Shown in pieces: positions 15,454 through 22,951 of a stretch of DNA of 26,902 nucleotides. The notes under the pieces are model-generated. The model did not search any database, had not been told where the DNA came from, and was given only the letters and a program-made list of their open reading frames with translations. The position numbers were made by a program, and so were the translations under genes. Origin of the DNA: Candidatus Neomicrothrix sp. UBA825 (GTDB taxonomy: Bacteria > Actinomycetota > Acidimicrobiia > Acidimicrobiales > UBA8592); NCBI GenBank assembly GCA_002295705.1, contig DBHP01000044.1:470-27371 (forward strand). The letters run 5' to 3'. How positions within the stretch are numbered: the first letter of the stretch is position 1; the number at the start of each line of letters is the position of its first letter.

Positions 15454-15819
15454 CTATTGCTGATGAAATTCGTATTCTCTTAAATCTTGCAAACTTGCCC
15501 ACTCAAGTGTCGCCATATGCGTTGACTCCAAGCGTACTTTTGGAGCTTTCCCAGCTAAGAAAGCTTCCTGCCAACGAGAGGCGCAAAGACACCACTGATC
15601 ACCAGGCTTCAAGCCGGAGAAACCATATTCCGGCATTGGCGTTGAGAGGTCATTTCCAGCCTCCTTGGAGAATGAAAGAAATTCCTCAGTCATAATTGCA
15701 CATACCGTATGGACCCCCATATCACCTGGGCCAGTATCGCAACAACCATTTCGGTAGTATCCGGTCAATGGGTCATGACTACAGTCCTGAAGCTCAGTTC
15801 CTAAAACATTTTTTGCCAT
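15454..15819 (-). CDS. DUF2237 family protein
   Basis: This 121-residue protein matches DUF2237 (COG3651), a small conserved family of unknown function. The family pattern is plain: NVLGT at the start, DCSHDPLTGYYRNGCC (12-27), HTVCAIMTEEFL (37-48), GNDLSTP (55-61), GLKPGDQWCLCASRWQEA (69-86). Conserved cysteines at 13, 26, 27, 40, 77 and 79 suggest a metal site or disulfides. No signal peptide is present, so it should be cytoplasmic. It lies between the 8-oxoguanine deaminase-like gene and the amidase on the same strand, with short gaps of 53 and 58 bases. The location gives a possible but untested link to heterocycle catabolism; DUF2237 genes also occur in unrelated contexts. Confidence 0.9.
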   Translation of the reverse strand: MAKNVLGTELQDCSHDPLTGYYRNGCCDTGPGDMGVHTVCAIMTEEFLSFSKEAGNDLSTPMPEYGFSGLKPGDQWCLCASRWQEAFLAGKAPKVRLESTHMATLEWASLQDLREYEFHQQ

Positions 15820-15877
15820 GATGCGAGCTTACATGATTAGTCGGTTTCAGATGAAGTCAATAAGACCTCACCAGTTA

Positions 15878-17323
15878 TCAGGCATGTATGGGAGCTCGGT
15901 TATTGCTCCATTGAATCTCGCTCTCCAACTGCGACCCAACTTGAATCAATAGATCTTCACGACCATATGCTGCAACTAATTGTACTCCTATTGGCAGGCC
16001 ATTCGAAGAAAACCCTGTCGGCAAAGAAATAGCAGGCTGGCCAGTAGCGTTGAATGGTGATGTGAAAGCAGCATATGGAATTGATCTGAGCGAATTTCTC
16101 ATTGGTTCATCTTCGGTAGATACGAGTTCACCAACTAGAGGAGGAGGAACAAGAGTAGTGGGGGTTAGTAGGAGATCCCACCCATTTTCCCACCACTCAA
16201 GAGTTGAGCGACGCATGGAGCCCATATCAGCTTGAGCCTGAAGCACCTCTAGTCCCGAAGTTTTTGCTCCAGCCTGCGCCATTAACCAAGTTCCAATTTC
16301 AACATCATCAACAGTCACTTCACGCTGTAAGATTTTTGAAAGATTTCTGAGCGTTAAGTTTGCACCAGCCATCCATATAGCGCTGAAGCGTCCGCCAATC
16401 GCAGGGTCGTCAAGTACAACGGGATGAGCCTCTTCAACGATATGTCCTAGTTTTTCAAGTAATTCAGCCGTTTCCCTAGTTAAACGTTGACAATCGGGAT
16501 GAATCTCTAGATCTTCTCGAGGCGATTCATTCCATATCCCAATTCTTAACTTGTCGGGTGGGGCACCAACTTGATTGAGATAGGGTTGCCCATGCTTAGG
16601 CGCAACAACGCCGTCACCCATCGTAGGAATTGCGGTTGCGTCAAGTATGCCAGCGGCATCCCTCATTGTGTGGCATACAACATGTTGTATGGAGAGACCC
16701 CACTCTTCTTGTTTCGGTCCCATAGGGACACGGCCGCGGCTTGGTTTCAAGCCAACAAGACCGCACATTGCAGCTGGGATACGAATACTCCCACCACCAT
16801 CACTGGCATTAGCTGATGGGACCATTCCAGACGCTACAGCAGCAGCTGCTCCACCGCTAGACCCTCCAGTACCATAGTCGGTATTCCAAGGGTTTCGGCA
16901 GGGACCATAAGACTCAGGTTCAGTGGTGCCAACAAGTCCAAACTCTGGAGTATTGGACCTACCAACGACAATAAAACCCGCCTCCCGGTATCTTCTTGAT
17001 AAATCAGATTCAACAGCAGAAATGTAGTTGATTTCCTTTAAAGCTTTATTCCCCAGATGCATTGGTTCGTCGGCACTTGATGTCCAGAGATCTTTTAATA
17101 TGAAAGGCACTCCTTTGAAGGGCCCATCAGGTATATCACCAGCAGCGTCATTGAGGGCTCTCTCAAATCGCTCAGTCACCACTGCATTCAATTTCCCATC
17201 CAGTCTTTCAATACGATCAATAGAAGCTTGGACCGCTTCAACGGGTGACACATCACCCGAGCGGATTACCTCTGCTAGTCCATAACTATCCAGTCGACTT
17301 ATTTCATTATCGTTTAATGCCAT
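15878..17323 (-). CDS. Amidase signature (AS) family amidohydrolase
   Basis: This 481-residue protein is a typical AS-family amidase. The Ser-cisSer-Lys catalytic set is complete: Lys77 in ILKDLW, cis-Ser155 in GTGGSSGG and the nucleophile Ser179 in DGGGSIRIP, with the family's 24-residue spacing between the two serines. The GLKPSRGRVP segment after it and GLPIGVQLVAAYG near the C-terminus are also standard. Such enzymes hydrolyse linear amides or carbamoyl compounds, releasing ammonia; AtzF/allophanate hydrolase and indoleacetamide hydrolase are relatives, and the substrate is not predictable here. It is the gene after the second luciferase-like oxidoreductase in transcription order, following a 51-base gap. 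There is no strong ribosome binding site before the ATG. Confidence 0.92.
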   Translation of the reverse strand: MALNDNEISRLDSYGLAEVIRSGDVSPVEAVQASIDRIERLDGKLNAVVTERFERALNDAAGDIPDGPFKGVPFILKDLWTSSADEPMHLGNKALKEINYISAVESDLSRRYREAGFIVVGRSNTPEFGLVGTTEPESYGPCRNPWNTDYGTGGSSGGAAAAVASGMVPSANASDGGGSIRIPAAMCGLVGLKPSRGRVPMGPKQEEWGLSIQHVVCHTMRDAAGILDATAIPTMGDGVVAPKHGQPYLNQVGAPPDKLRIGIWNESPREDLEIHPDCQRLTRETAELLEKLGHIVEEAHPVVLDDPAIGGRFSAIWMAGANLTLRNLSKILQREVTVDDVEIGTWLMAQAGAKTSGLEVLQAQADMGSMRRSTLEWWENGWDLLLTPTTLVPPPLVGELVSTEDEPMRNSLRSIPYAAFTSPFNATGQPAISLPTGFSSNGLPIGVQLVAAYGREDLLIQVGSQLESEIQWSNNRAPIHA

Positions 17324-17374
17324 AATCGGACATTACCGCACACCCTAGACAAGTGCGATATGGATATTTAATTT

Positions 17375-18382
17375 CTAAGGTTTCCAGTCCGAAAATGAAT
17401 CAATCATTAACTGAACATCAGGTCCCAAAGGATAGAGAATAGGTGAGGTGCAGCCAGCATCAAGGTATTCTTTCACTTTGGCCTTCGCCTCTTCCGGTGT
17501 CCCTGATGCTGTGCAGCGTTGAACAACATCATCTGGAACCAGCTTGGAAGCTGCTTTTACCTCTTCATTAGTAGCAGGCCAAGATAAAACCTGATGAATT
17601 TTATTGAGTAAATCTTCGCTCACACCACTTGCAGCCATGATGTGGGGCTGTTGACCAAGATATTGGGTCAGTAGTAATCGGGCGGCATCAAGGGCAGCTT
17701 GGCGATCCTCGTCAACAGAGCAAACAATAAGCTGAGGGCGATCAATATCGCTAAGATCTCTACCAACAGAGTGGGCACCCTTTTCCAGTGCCTCCATTGC
17801 TCGCAGGTTATAAGCTGGCTCAACCATGTAGTTTAAGACAACCCCATCACCAATCTTTCCTGTTAGTTCCATCATTTTCATACCAGTTGCGCCAATGTAG
17901 ATAGGAACGTCTTTAGCAACACGTTCTTGGTGAATGTAATCCAGCTCAACGCCATCAAGCTGAACATAATCGCCTTGGTATGTGACAGGCCCATCACAAC
18001 GCAATAAAGCACGCACTGATTCGACAACTTCTCGCATAACTCTCAGTGGCCTTTGACGGTCAACTCCTACTTTTGATGCCAAGGGATCCCACCATGCTCC
18101 AATACCTAGAATGATTCTTCCAGGTGCTAAGTCATCGAGAGTTGAAAATGTTGATGCTATTCTTGCTGGGTTTCTTGTCCAGCAGTCAATGACTCCGCTG
18201 CCGATTTTTACGTTCGTTGTCTTCGCAGCAAATGCTGCCATAGGGACGCAACACTCGCGCACAAGTCTTGAATCGGCTTGCCACACAGACTCGAATCCTT
18301 TCGCTTCAGCGGCTTGAGCAAAGGCGATTGCTTCCTCAATTGAATGCGCATCCTGTAAATAAAGACCGACAGGTTGTGTCAT
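17375..18382 (-). CDS. Luciferase-like (LLM class) flavin/F420-dependent oxidoreductase, copy 2
   Basis: This 335-residue luciferase-like TIM barrel shares its layout with the protein at 10899-11849: an N-terminal AEAKGFESVWQADS segment, TLDDLAPGRIILGIGAWWDP in the middle, IYIGATGMKMMELTGKIGDG, and the final SGTPEEAKAKVKEYLDAG stretch. The IGDGVVLNY segment matches IADGVMLDF-like residues in copy 1, so they look like paralogues, though well diverged. It resembles the methylene-tetrahydromethanopterin reductase-like subgroup; cofactor FMN or F420 is undetermined. The ATG overlaps the SsnA-like stop as ATGA, so it is translationally coupled to that gene. This pairing of a luciferase-like enzyme with SsnA and the Se-XDH suggests a dedicated redox step on a purine-like intermediate (inference). 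Confidence 0.88.
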   Translation of the reverse strand: MTQPVGLYLQDAHSIEEAIAFAQAAEAKGFESVWQADSRLVRECCVPMAAFAAKTTNVKIGSGVIDCWTRNPARIASTFSTLDDLAPGRIILGIGAWWDPLASKVGVDRQRPLRVMREVVESVRALLRCDGPVTYQGDYVQLDGVELDYIHQERVAKDVPIYIGATGMKMMELTGKIGDGVVLNYMVEPAYNLRAMEALEKGAHSVGRDLSDIDRPQLIVCSVDEDRQAALDAARLLLTQYLGQQPHIMAASGVSEDLLNKIHQVLSWPATNEEVKAASKLVPDDVVQRCTASGTPEEAKAKVKEYLDAGCTSPILYPLGPDVQLMIDSFSDWKP

Positions 18383-19449
18383 AACAGCTCCTTCATTCTT
18401 TTAAAGAGCTTTTCTGCTGCTTCACCAGCCTTAGCTCGTATTTCAGCGGAATCAATATCAACGAATTCGCCGCTTTTCATTATAGGCTTTCCGTCAATTT
18501 CTATATCAACGGGTCGAACACCACTAGTAAACGCAATATGCCATGGGTCCATTTCTCCATATGACCACGTGACTTTATCCTTTCGGCACTCAGGGAATAA
18601 AGAAGTATTCACATTCAGCATATTCCATACCGTTTCAGGCGACTCTTCAACGGTAAATTCGCGTAGTCGCGCATATCCAATACGAAACTCCTCGAGCATA
18701 TCGGCACCAATACCGTCAGTTCCTAACCCAACTAGGTTCTCAAATCGTGTCGGTTCCGCGTAACCTACACCGTTATTCATATTTGATCTCGGGTTATGTA
18801 CAATTGTTCCTCGAAGTTGATGATTATCAGGGAGAAGAACCCCGTGGACAAGAATCCAATCATCAGAGGCATGCTGCTGCAGTCGCTTCCACGAAATGGC
18901 ATCTAGGTCTCCTTCAGCTACATGAACATGGACACCTACACCCATATCAACTGCGAGTTGTGCAGCAGAATTTAGTGTCTCATCAGAGCAAGTGAAAGCT
19001 GCATGTATGCCAACCATGCCAACACCACCCTCTTGAAGAAATCTCCTATTTTCTTCTAATCCACGTCTGGCTTCTTCAGTCATAGGCATATTGGTGGAAA
19101 AGTCATTAGAACTTCTATCAGTCACTCCGTAACACGTATTGACTCGTACCCCAAGTTCATGGCAAGCGTTTTGAATAACCGTCAATGATCCTTCGATTGC
19201 ATTAGGAGACTCGTGGTGATCAATTATGCACGTTGTTCCTCTTTCCAGAGCTTCAAGTGCGCCCAATTTGGCAGACCACTCAATAGTCTCAAGATCTAAT
19301 GATCTATCGAGCTTCCACCACACTGACTTAAGAATATCTCCAAAAGAGCTTGGAGTTTTATCTGGCGACGGCATTCCACGAGCTAGTGATGAATAGAGGT
19401 GGTGGTGAGCGCAGACTAGGCCAAAAGTTTGGTTTGCATTCAAGTCCAT
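18379..19449 (-). CDS. ssnA: Compact SsnA-like amidohydrolase lacking most of the beta-sandwich domain
   Basis: This 356-residue protein is recognisable as SsnA (TIGR03314) from HHHLYSSLARG (15-25, metal ligands His15 and His17), WWKLDRSLD (44-52), DHHESPNAIEGSL (77-89), HVHVAEG (174-180), His202, HNPRSNMNNGVGY (218-230) and GTDGIGADM (243-251, Asp245). SsnA is a selenium-hydroxylase-associated deaminase/hydrolase of about 440 residues. Here the protein begins only 14 residues before the HxH motif, so the N-terminal strand region of about 55-60 residues is absent. An in-frame stop at 19462-19464 rules out a longer start. The C-terminal GLL..GYKADL region is also shortened. All metal-binding residues remain, so it may still be active. 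It overlaps the Se-XDH gene by 10 bases, showing functional coupling. Confidence 0.88.
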   Translation of the reverse strand: MDLNANQTFGLVCAHHHLYSSLARGMPSPDKTPSSFGDILKSVWWKLDRSLDLETIEWSAKLGALEALERGTTCIIDHHESPNAIEGSLTVIQNACHELGVRVNTCYGVTDRSSNDFSTNMPMTEEARRGLEENRRFLQEGGVGMVGIHAAFTCSDETLNSAAQLAVDMGVGVHVHVAEGDLDAISWKRLQQHASDDWILVHGVLLPDNHQLRGTIVHNPRSNMNNGVGYAEPTRFENLVGLGTDGIGADMLEEFRIGYARLREFTVEESPETVWNMLNVNTSLFPECRKDKVTWSYGEMDPWHIAFTSGVRPVDIEIDGKPIMKSGEFVDIDSAEIRAKAGEAAEKLFKRMKELL

Positions 19450-22016
19450 GCCTCTGCTCGCTCACGATTAGACTCGTCTTCCATAGGCAATTCATTCCTC
19501 CACATACCATCTAAAGCAGTTAGCGCAGCTGCGACGGCGCCAGCAGTAGGGACAAGACCTATCTCGCCCACCCCCTTTATTCCATAAGGGGAATTAGGCT
19601 GTGGAGACTCAACGAGGATAACTTCCACATCTGGCATATCTTTCGGTCGGATGATACTTAAGCTCTTGAGAGTGAGGTTTTTTGGTTGGCCGACTTCATC
19701 GCAAGGGAAGCCTTCGGATAGTGCGTATCCAAGACCCATGTGAACGGCTCCTTCAATTTGCCCCTCACAGAGAAGCGGATTTATTGCCTTACCCACATCA
19801 TGAGCTGCAACTACCTTCTCGATCTTCCCAGTCTTCTCATTGATTATCACAACTTGTGAGGCGTATCCAAATGTTGAATGGATTATCGGATTTTCCACAT
19901 CCTCGCTCAACGAGTTAGTCCAATCAACTCGGTATTCTCCCTCATAATCAACACCAACCTGACAGCCACCTTCAAGGGCTCTCTTGCAAGCGTCGGCGAC
20001 AGCTCCAGCCCCCATCAATGTTCCACGACTTCCCGTTGTTTGCCCAGCTCCTAATTCTCTTGAAGTATCAACCAAAACGTCAATGCGGTCTGCCTTAACT
20101 CCAAGCTCCTCTGCTGCTACCTGTAACGCTACTGTGTGAACGCCCTGACCCATCTCAGTCCAACAATGGCGTACTTCAATTCGACCGGAATCGGTGAAAT
20201 GGACCACTGCCTTAGCTACTTCCTTAAACCCATTACCCAGTCCAGAATTCTTCAGTCCTAAACCTAAACCTACAGCTTTACCTTGCTCAATCGCCCTAAG
20301 GTACGCAGGCTTAATGGCATCCAAACATTCCCTTGCCCCCAAGCAACCGTCGTCCATTATTTGACCCGGACCCCAAATTGAACCTGGTGTCACGACATTT
20401 CTCGATCGGATCTCCCAACCCGAAATTCCAACCATTTCGGCCAATCTATCCATCATACCTTCCATCGCAAATTGGGCTTGGTTAGCTCCAAATCCACGAA
20501 ATGCGCCACAAACTGAATTGTTTGTTCTAGCAGCGATTGCCTCAACCTCGATATTGGGAATTACATACGGACCAGAGGCGTGACCCGCCGCTCGCTCCAG
20601 CACTTTCATCCCAACAGAGGCATAGGGTCCAGAGTCTCCTACCATTCTTGCGGATAACGCCAGGAGTTCTCCATTCTGATCACAACCTATCTTGTATTCA
20701 AGACGGATTGGGTGACGTTTCGTATGGATGAGGAATGACTCCTCACGACTCAAAGTAGTTTTTACAGGCCTTTTCAATAACCATGCTGCCAGCGCTGTCT
20801 GTGCCTGGTTAGACATATCCTCTTTACCACCGAAGGCCCCACCATTGGATACGAGTTCAACCGTCACATCTTCTGTTCCAATATCAAGAACACGTGAGAT
20901 ATCGTTTCTATCGTCCCAGATACCTTGCCCGCCGCTATACACGTATAAATGACCATCAGGTGTCAAAGTAGCTAATGTAGATTCAGGCTCGAGAAAAGCA
21001 TGGTCGACGCGTTGAGTCTGGAAAGTCTCACTAACAATGTGGGCACAATCGCCCCACACTTCTTCTGGGTGCCCCCTCTTGTAATGAGAGGTTGAGAGAA
21101 CATTGCCGTCTAATTCCCACACAGCATCTTCAGCGCTTATGATTGCCTCAAGAGGGTTCGTGATAGGGGGAAGAACATCGTATTTGACTCGAATCAATTC
21201 ACGAGCAGTTCGAGCTATCTCGCGTGTCTCGGCAACCACCATCGCAATCACATCACCTAAATAGCTAGTTCTTCCACCCACAGGGATAAACACTGGCCAG
21301 TCCTTATGGATTAGCCCCACACGTAGTTCACCAGGTACATCAGCGGCAGTAATAACCCGAATAACCCCATCCAAGCTCTCCGCTTCGGAAGTATCAATTG
21401 AGATAATATCGGCTCGCGCATGCTCACTGAGGAGAAACGCACCATGTAAAAGGCTCTCCACCTGCATATCATCAATAAATGGGCGACGACCAACAGCAAG
21501 GTCTTCAGCCTCATATTTAACAAGTCTGCTTCCTATGCCCGCACCATGTTCCTCATCGGGTATCTTTCCCTTAGCTAATGATTCAACAGCATCAAGGATT
21601 TTAACGTATCCAGTACATCTGCATAAATGAGCACCTAAATGGCGAGCAGCGTAATCTCGTTCAAGTTCGGGACCTTTTTTGTCAACGAGTACCTTCGTTC
21701 TGATCATGATCCCTGGGGTACAAAACCCACACTGTAAGGCACCGCACGCTGCAAACGCTTGCCCCATTTTATCAATTTCCTCAGAATCCAAACCCTCTAG
21801 AGTTTGAATACTGGCTCCATTAGCTCGTTCAGGGGAAAGTTGGCAGGAAATTCTGGCTTTCCCGTCCATAATGACTGTGCAACATCCACACTGGCCAGAT
21901 GGGGAGCATCCATCTTTTGCGGACAAAATACCCAGTTCATCTCTTAACGCCGCTAACAAGTGCGGATGATCATTAAGTACTGAAACCTCTTCTCCATTTA
22001 GTTCAAAAGTAGTCAT
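19440..22016 (-). CDS. Selenium-dependent xanthine dehydrogenase-type fused [2Fe-2S]/molybdenum hydroxylase
   Basis: This 858-residue protein fuses an intact two-cluster [2Fe-2S] region to the Mo domain, the architecture and length of TIGR03311 (selenium-dependent XDH). Cluster cysteines are present: C37, C43 and C46 in GCSPSGQCGCC, where one residue is inserted relative to the usual C-x4-C, C58, C96/C99 in QCGFCTPG and C132/C134 in LCRCTGY. Mo-domain motifs are NGGAFGGKED (391-400) with Glu399, GAFRGFG with Arg507, EMGQG and GIKGVGE with the catalytic base Glu818. Glu399 and Arg507 match the substrate-binding pair of xanthine-oxidising enzymes. There is no in-frame TGA, so any selenium would be in the cofactor, not selenocysteine. 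No FAD subunit adjoins it. It overlaps the carbamoylase gene (ATGA) and the SsnA-like gene. Confidence 0.9.
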   Translation of the reverse strand: MTTFELNGEEVSVLNDHPHLLAALRDELGILSAKDGCSPSGQCGCCTVIMDGKARISCQLSPERANGASIQTLEGLDSEEIDKMGQAFAACGALQCGFCTPGIMIRTKVLVDKKGPELERDYAARHLGAHLCRCTGYVKILDAVESLAKGKIPDEEHGAGIGSRLVKYEAEDLAVGRRPFIDDMQVESLLHGAFLLSEHARADIISIDTSEAESLDGVIRVITAADVPGELRVGLIHKDWPVFIPVGGRTSYLGDVIAMVVAETREIARTARELIRVKYDVLPPITNPLEAIISAEDAVWELDGNVLSTSHYKRGHPEEVWGDCAHIVSETFQTQRVDHAFLEPESTLATLTPDGHLYVYSGGQGIWDDRNDISRVLDIGTEDVTVELVSNGGAFGGKEDMSNQAQTALAAWLLKRPVKTTLSREESFLIHTKRHPIRLEYKIGCDQNGELLALSARMVGDSGPYASVGMKVLERAAGHASGPYVIPNIEVEAIAARTNNSVCGAFRGFGANQAQFAMEGMMDRLAEMVGISGWEIRSRNVVTPGSIWGPGQIMDDGCLGARECLDAIKPAYLRAIEQGKAVGLGLGLKNSGLGNGFKEVAKAVVHFTDSGRIEVRHCWTEMGQGVHTVALQVAAEELGVKADRIDVLVDTSRELGAGQTTGSRGTLMGAGAVADACKRALEGGCQVGVDYEGEYRVDWTNSLSEDVENPIIHSTFGYASQVVIINEKTGKIEKVVAAHDVGKAINPLLCEGQIEGAVHMGLGYALSEGFPCDEVGQPKNLTLKSLSIIRPKDMPDVEVILVESPQPNSPYGIKGVGEIGLVPTAGAVAAALTALDGMWRNELPMEDESNRERAEAWT

Positions 22017-22951
22017 AATTCTTCCGGAGGAATAGTCCCTGTCTGGTTGGTAATAGCCTTATATGCTTCAGGTCTTCGGTAACGAGCAAAATCAAATATT
22101 GTTTGTTTATAATTCTTGCAGATATCAAGATCAATATCAGCGATAATCAACTCATCCCCATCAGTTTTAGCCTCCGCCAGAATTTCACCGCTGGGACTAA
22201 TAATGCATGAATCTGATAACGACTCAACGCCTTCTTCTATCCCCCCTTTTGCAACACCAATCACATAACAACCATTTTGGTAAGCACCTGATTGCATAAC
22301 TAAGCGGCTATGGAAGGATGCGAGCCTATCTTGTGATGGGTCGGGTGCGTAATGGATTGGCGTGTTGTAGCCGATAAGGATCAACTCAGCCCCACCAAGA
22401 GCAAGCGAACGGTAGGTCTCCGACCATCGACGGTCATTGCAGATCGCCATACCCACAATTCCTCCGAAAGTTCGCCAAGTTGGGAAGGAGTCTCCCGCTT
22501 GAAAATAACGTCTCTCAAGGTGCTGAAATTTCCTCCATGGTTCATGCTCCTCATGTCCAGGAAGATGCACTTTCCGGTACTTTCCTACGATCTCACCATG
22601 GCTATCTACCAAAATTTGTGTGTTATATCTTTCGCCCTCTTTAGTAAGTTCTGCGTAACCTAAGCAGAACCCAATCCCTAGTTCTTTGGCTCTTGAAAAA
22701 AGCGGTTCAGTTTCAGGACTTGGCATGTTGGCCTCAAAGAAAGACTCCAGTTCAATATCATTCTCATTCTCAACAAACCATCTAGGGAAAAAAGTCGTAA
22801 GCGTCAATTCTGGGTAAACAACCAGCTCTACATTATCCTCCGATGCGAGATTAAGAAGGGTAATAAGCCTGTCAACAACTGCTGACTTAGAAGCACCTTT
22901 ACCAATTGGCCCCATTTGGGCAGCAGCTACCCGCAAATTTCTCTCAGTCAT
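22013..22951 (-). CDS. N-carbamoyl-D-amino-acid hydrolase-like (nitrilase superfamily)
   Basis: This 312-residue protein closely follows Agrobacterium D-carbamoylase (304 residues) along its whole length: VVYPELTLTTFFPRWF (44-59), KYRKVHLPGH (124-133), FQHLERRYFQAGD (142-154), CNDRRWSET (171-179), GYNTP and SLSDSCIISPSGEI. The nitrilase catalytic triad is Glu48, Lys127 and Cys171. The reaction is hydrolysis of an N-carbamoyl amino acid to the amino acid, CO2 and ammonia, the step after a D-hydantoinase, and a hydantoinase is present at the end of this operon. It could alternatively act on beta-ureido acids. It overlaps the M20 hydrolase gene by 8 bases and the Se-XDH gene as ATGA. Confidence 0.9.
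   Translation of the reverse strand: MTERNLRVAAAQMGPIGKGASKSAVVDRLITLLNLASEDNVELVVYPELTLTTFFPRWFVENENDIELESFFEANMPSPETEPLFSRAKELGIGFCLGYAELTKEGERYNTQILVDSHGEIVGKYRKVHLPGHEEHEPWRKFQHLERRYFQAGDSFPTWRTFGGIVGMAICNDRRWSETYRSLALGGAELILIGYNTPIHYAPDPSQDRLASFHSRLVMQSGAYQNGCYVIGVAKGGIEEGVESLSDSCIISPSGEILAEAKTDGDELIIADIDLDICKNYKQTIFDFARYRRPEAYKAITNQTGTIPPEEL

Noticed and set aside
15832..15860. Possible -35 box (TTGACT on the - strand) upstream of the DUF2237 gene
   Set aside because: No acceptable -10 element at 16-18 base spacing; the match alone is not evidence of a promoter.
19440..22016. Possible selenocysteine in the Se-dependent XDH
   Set aside because: There is no in-frame TGA before the end of the gene, and this enzyme class uses a labile selenium ligand rather than selenocysteine.
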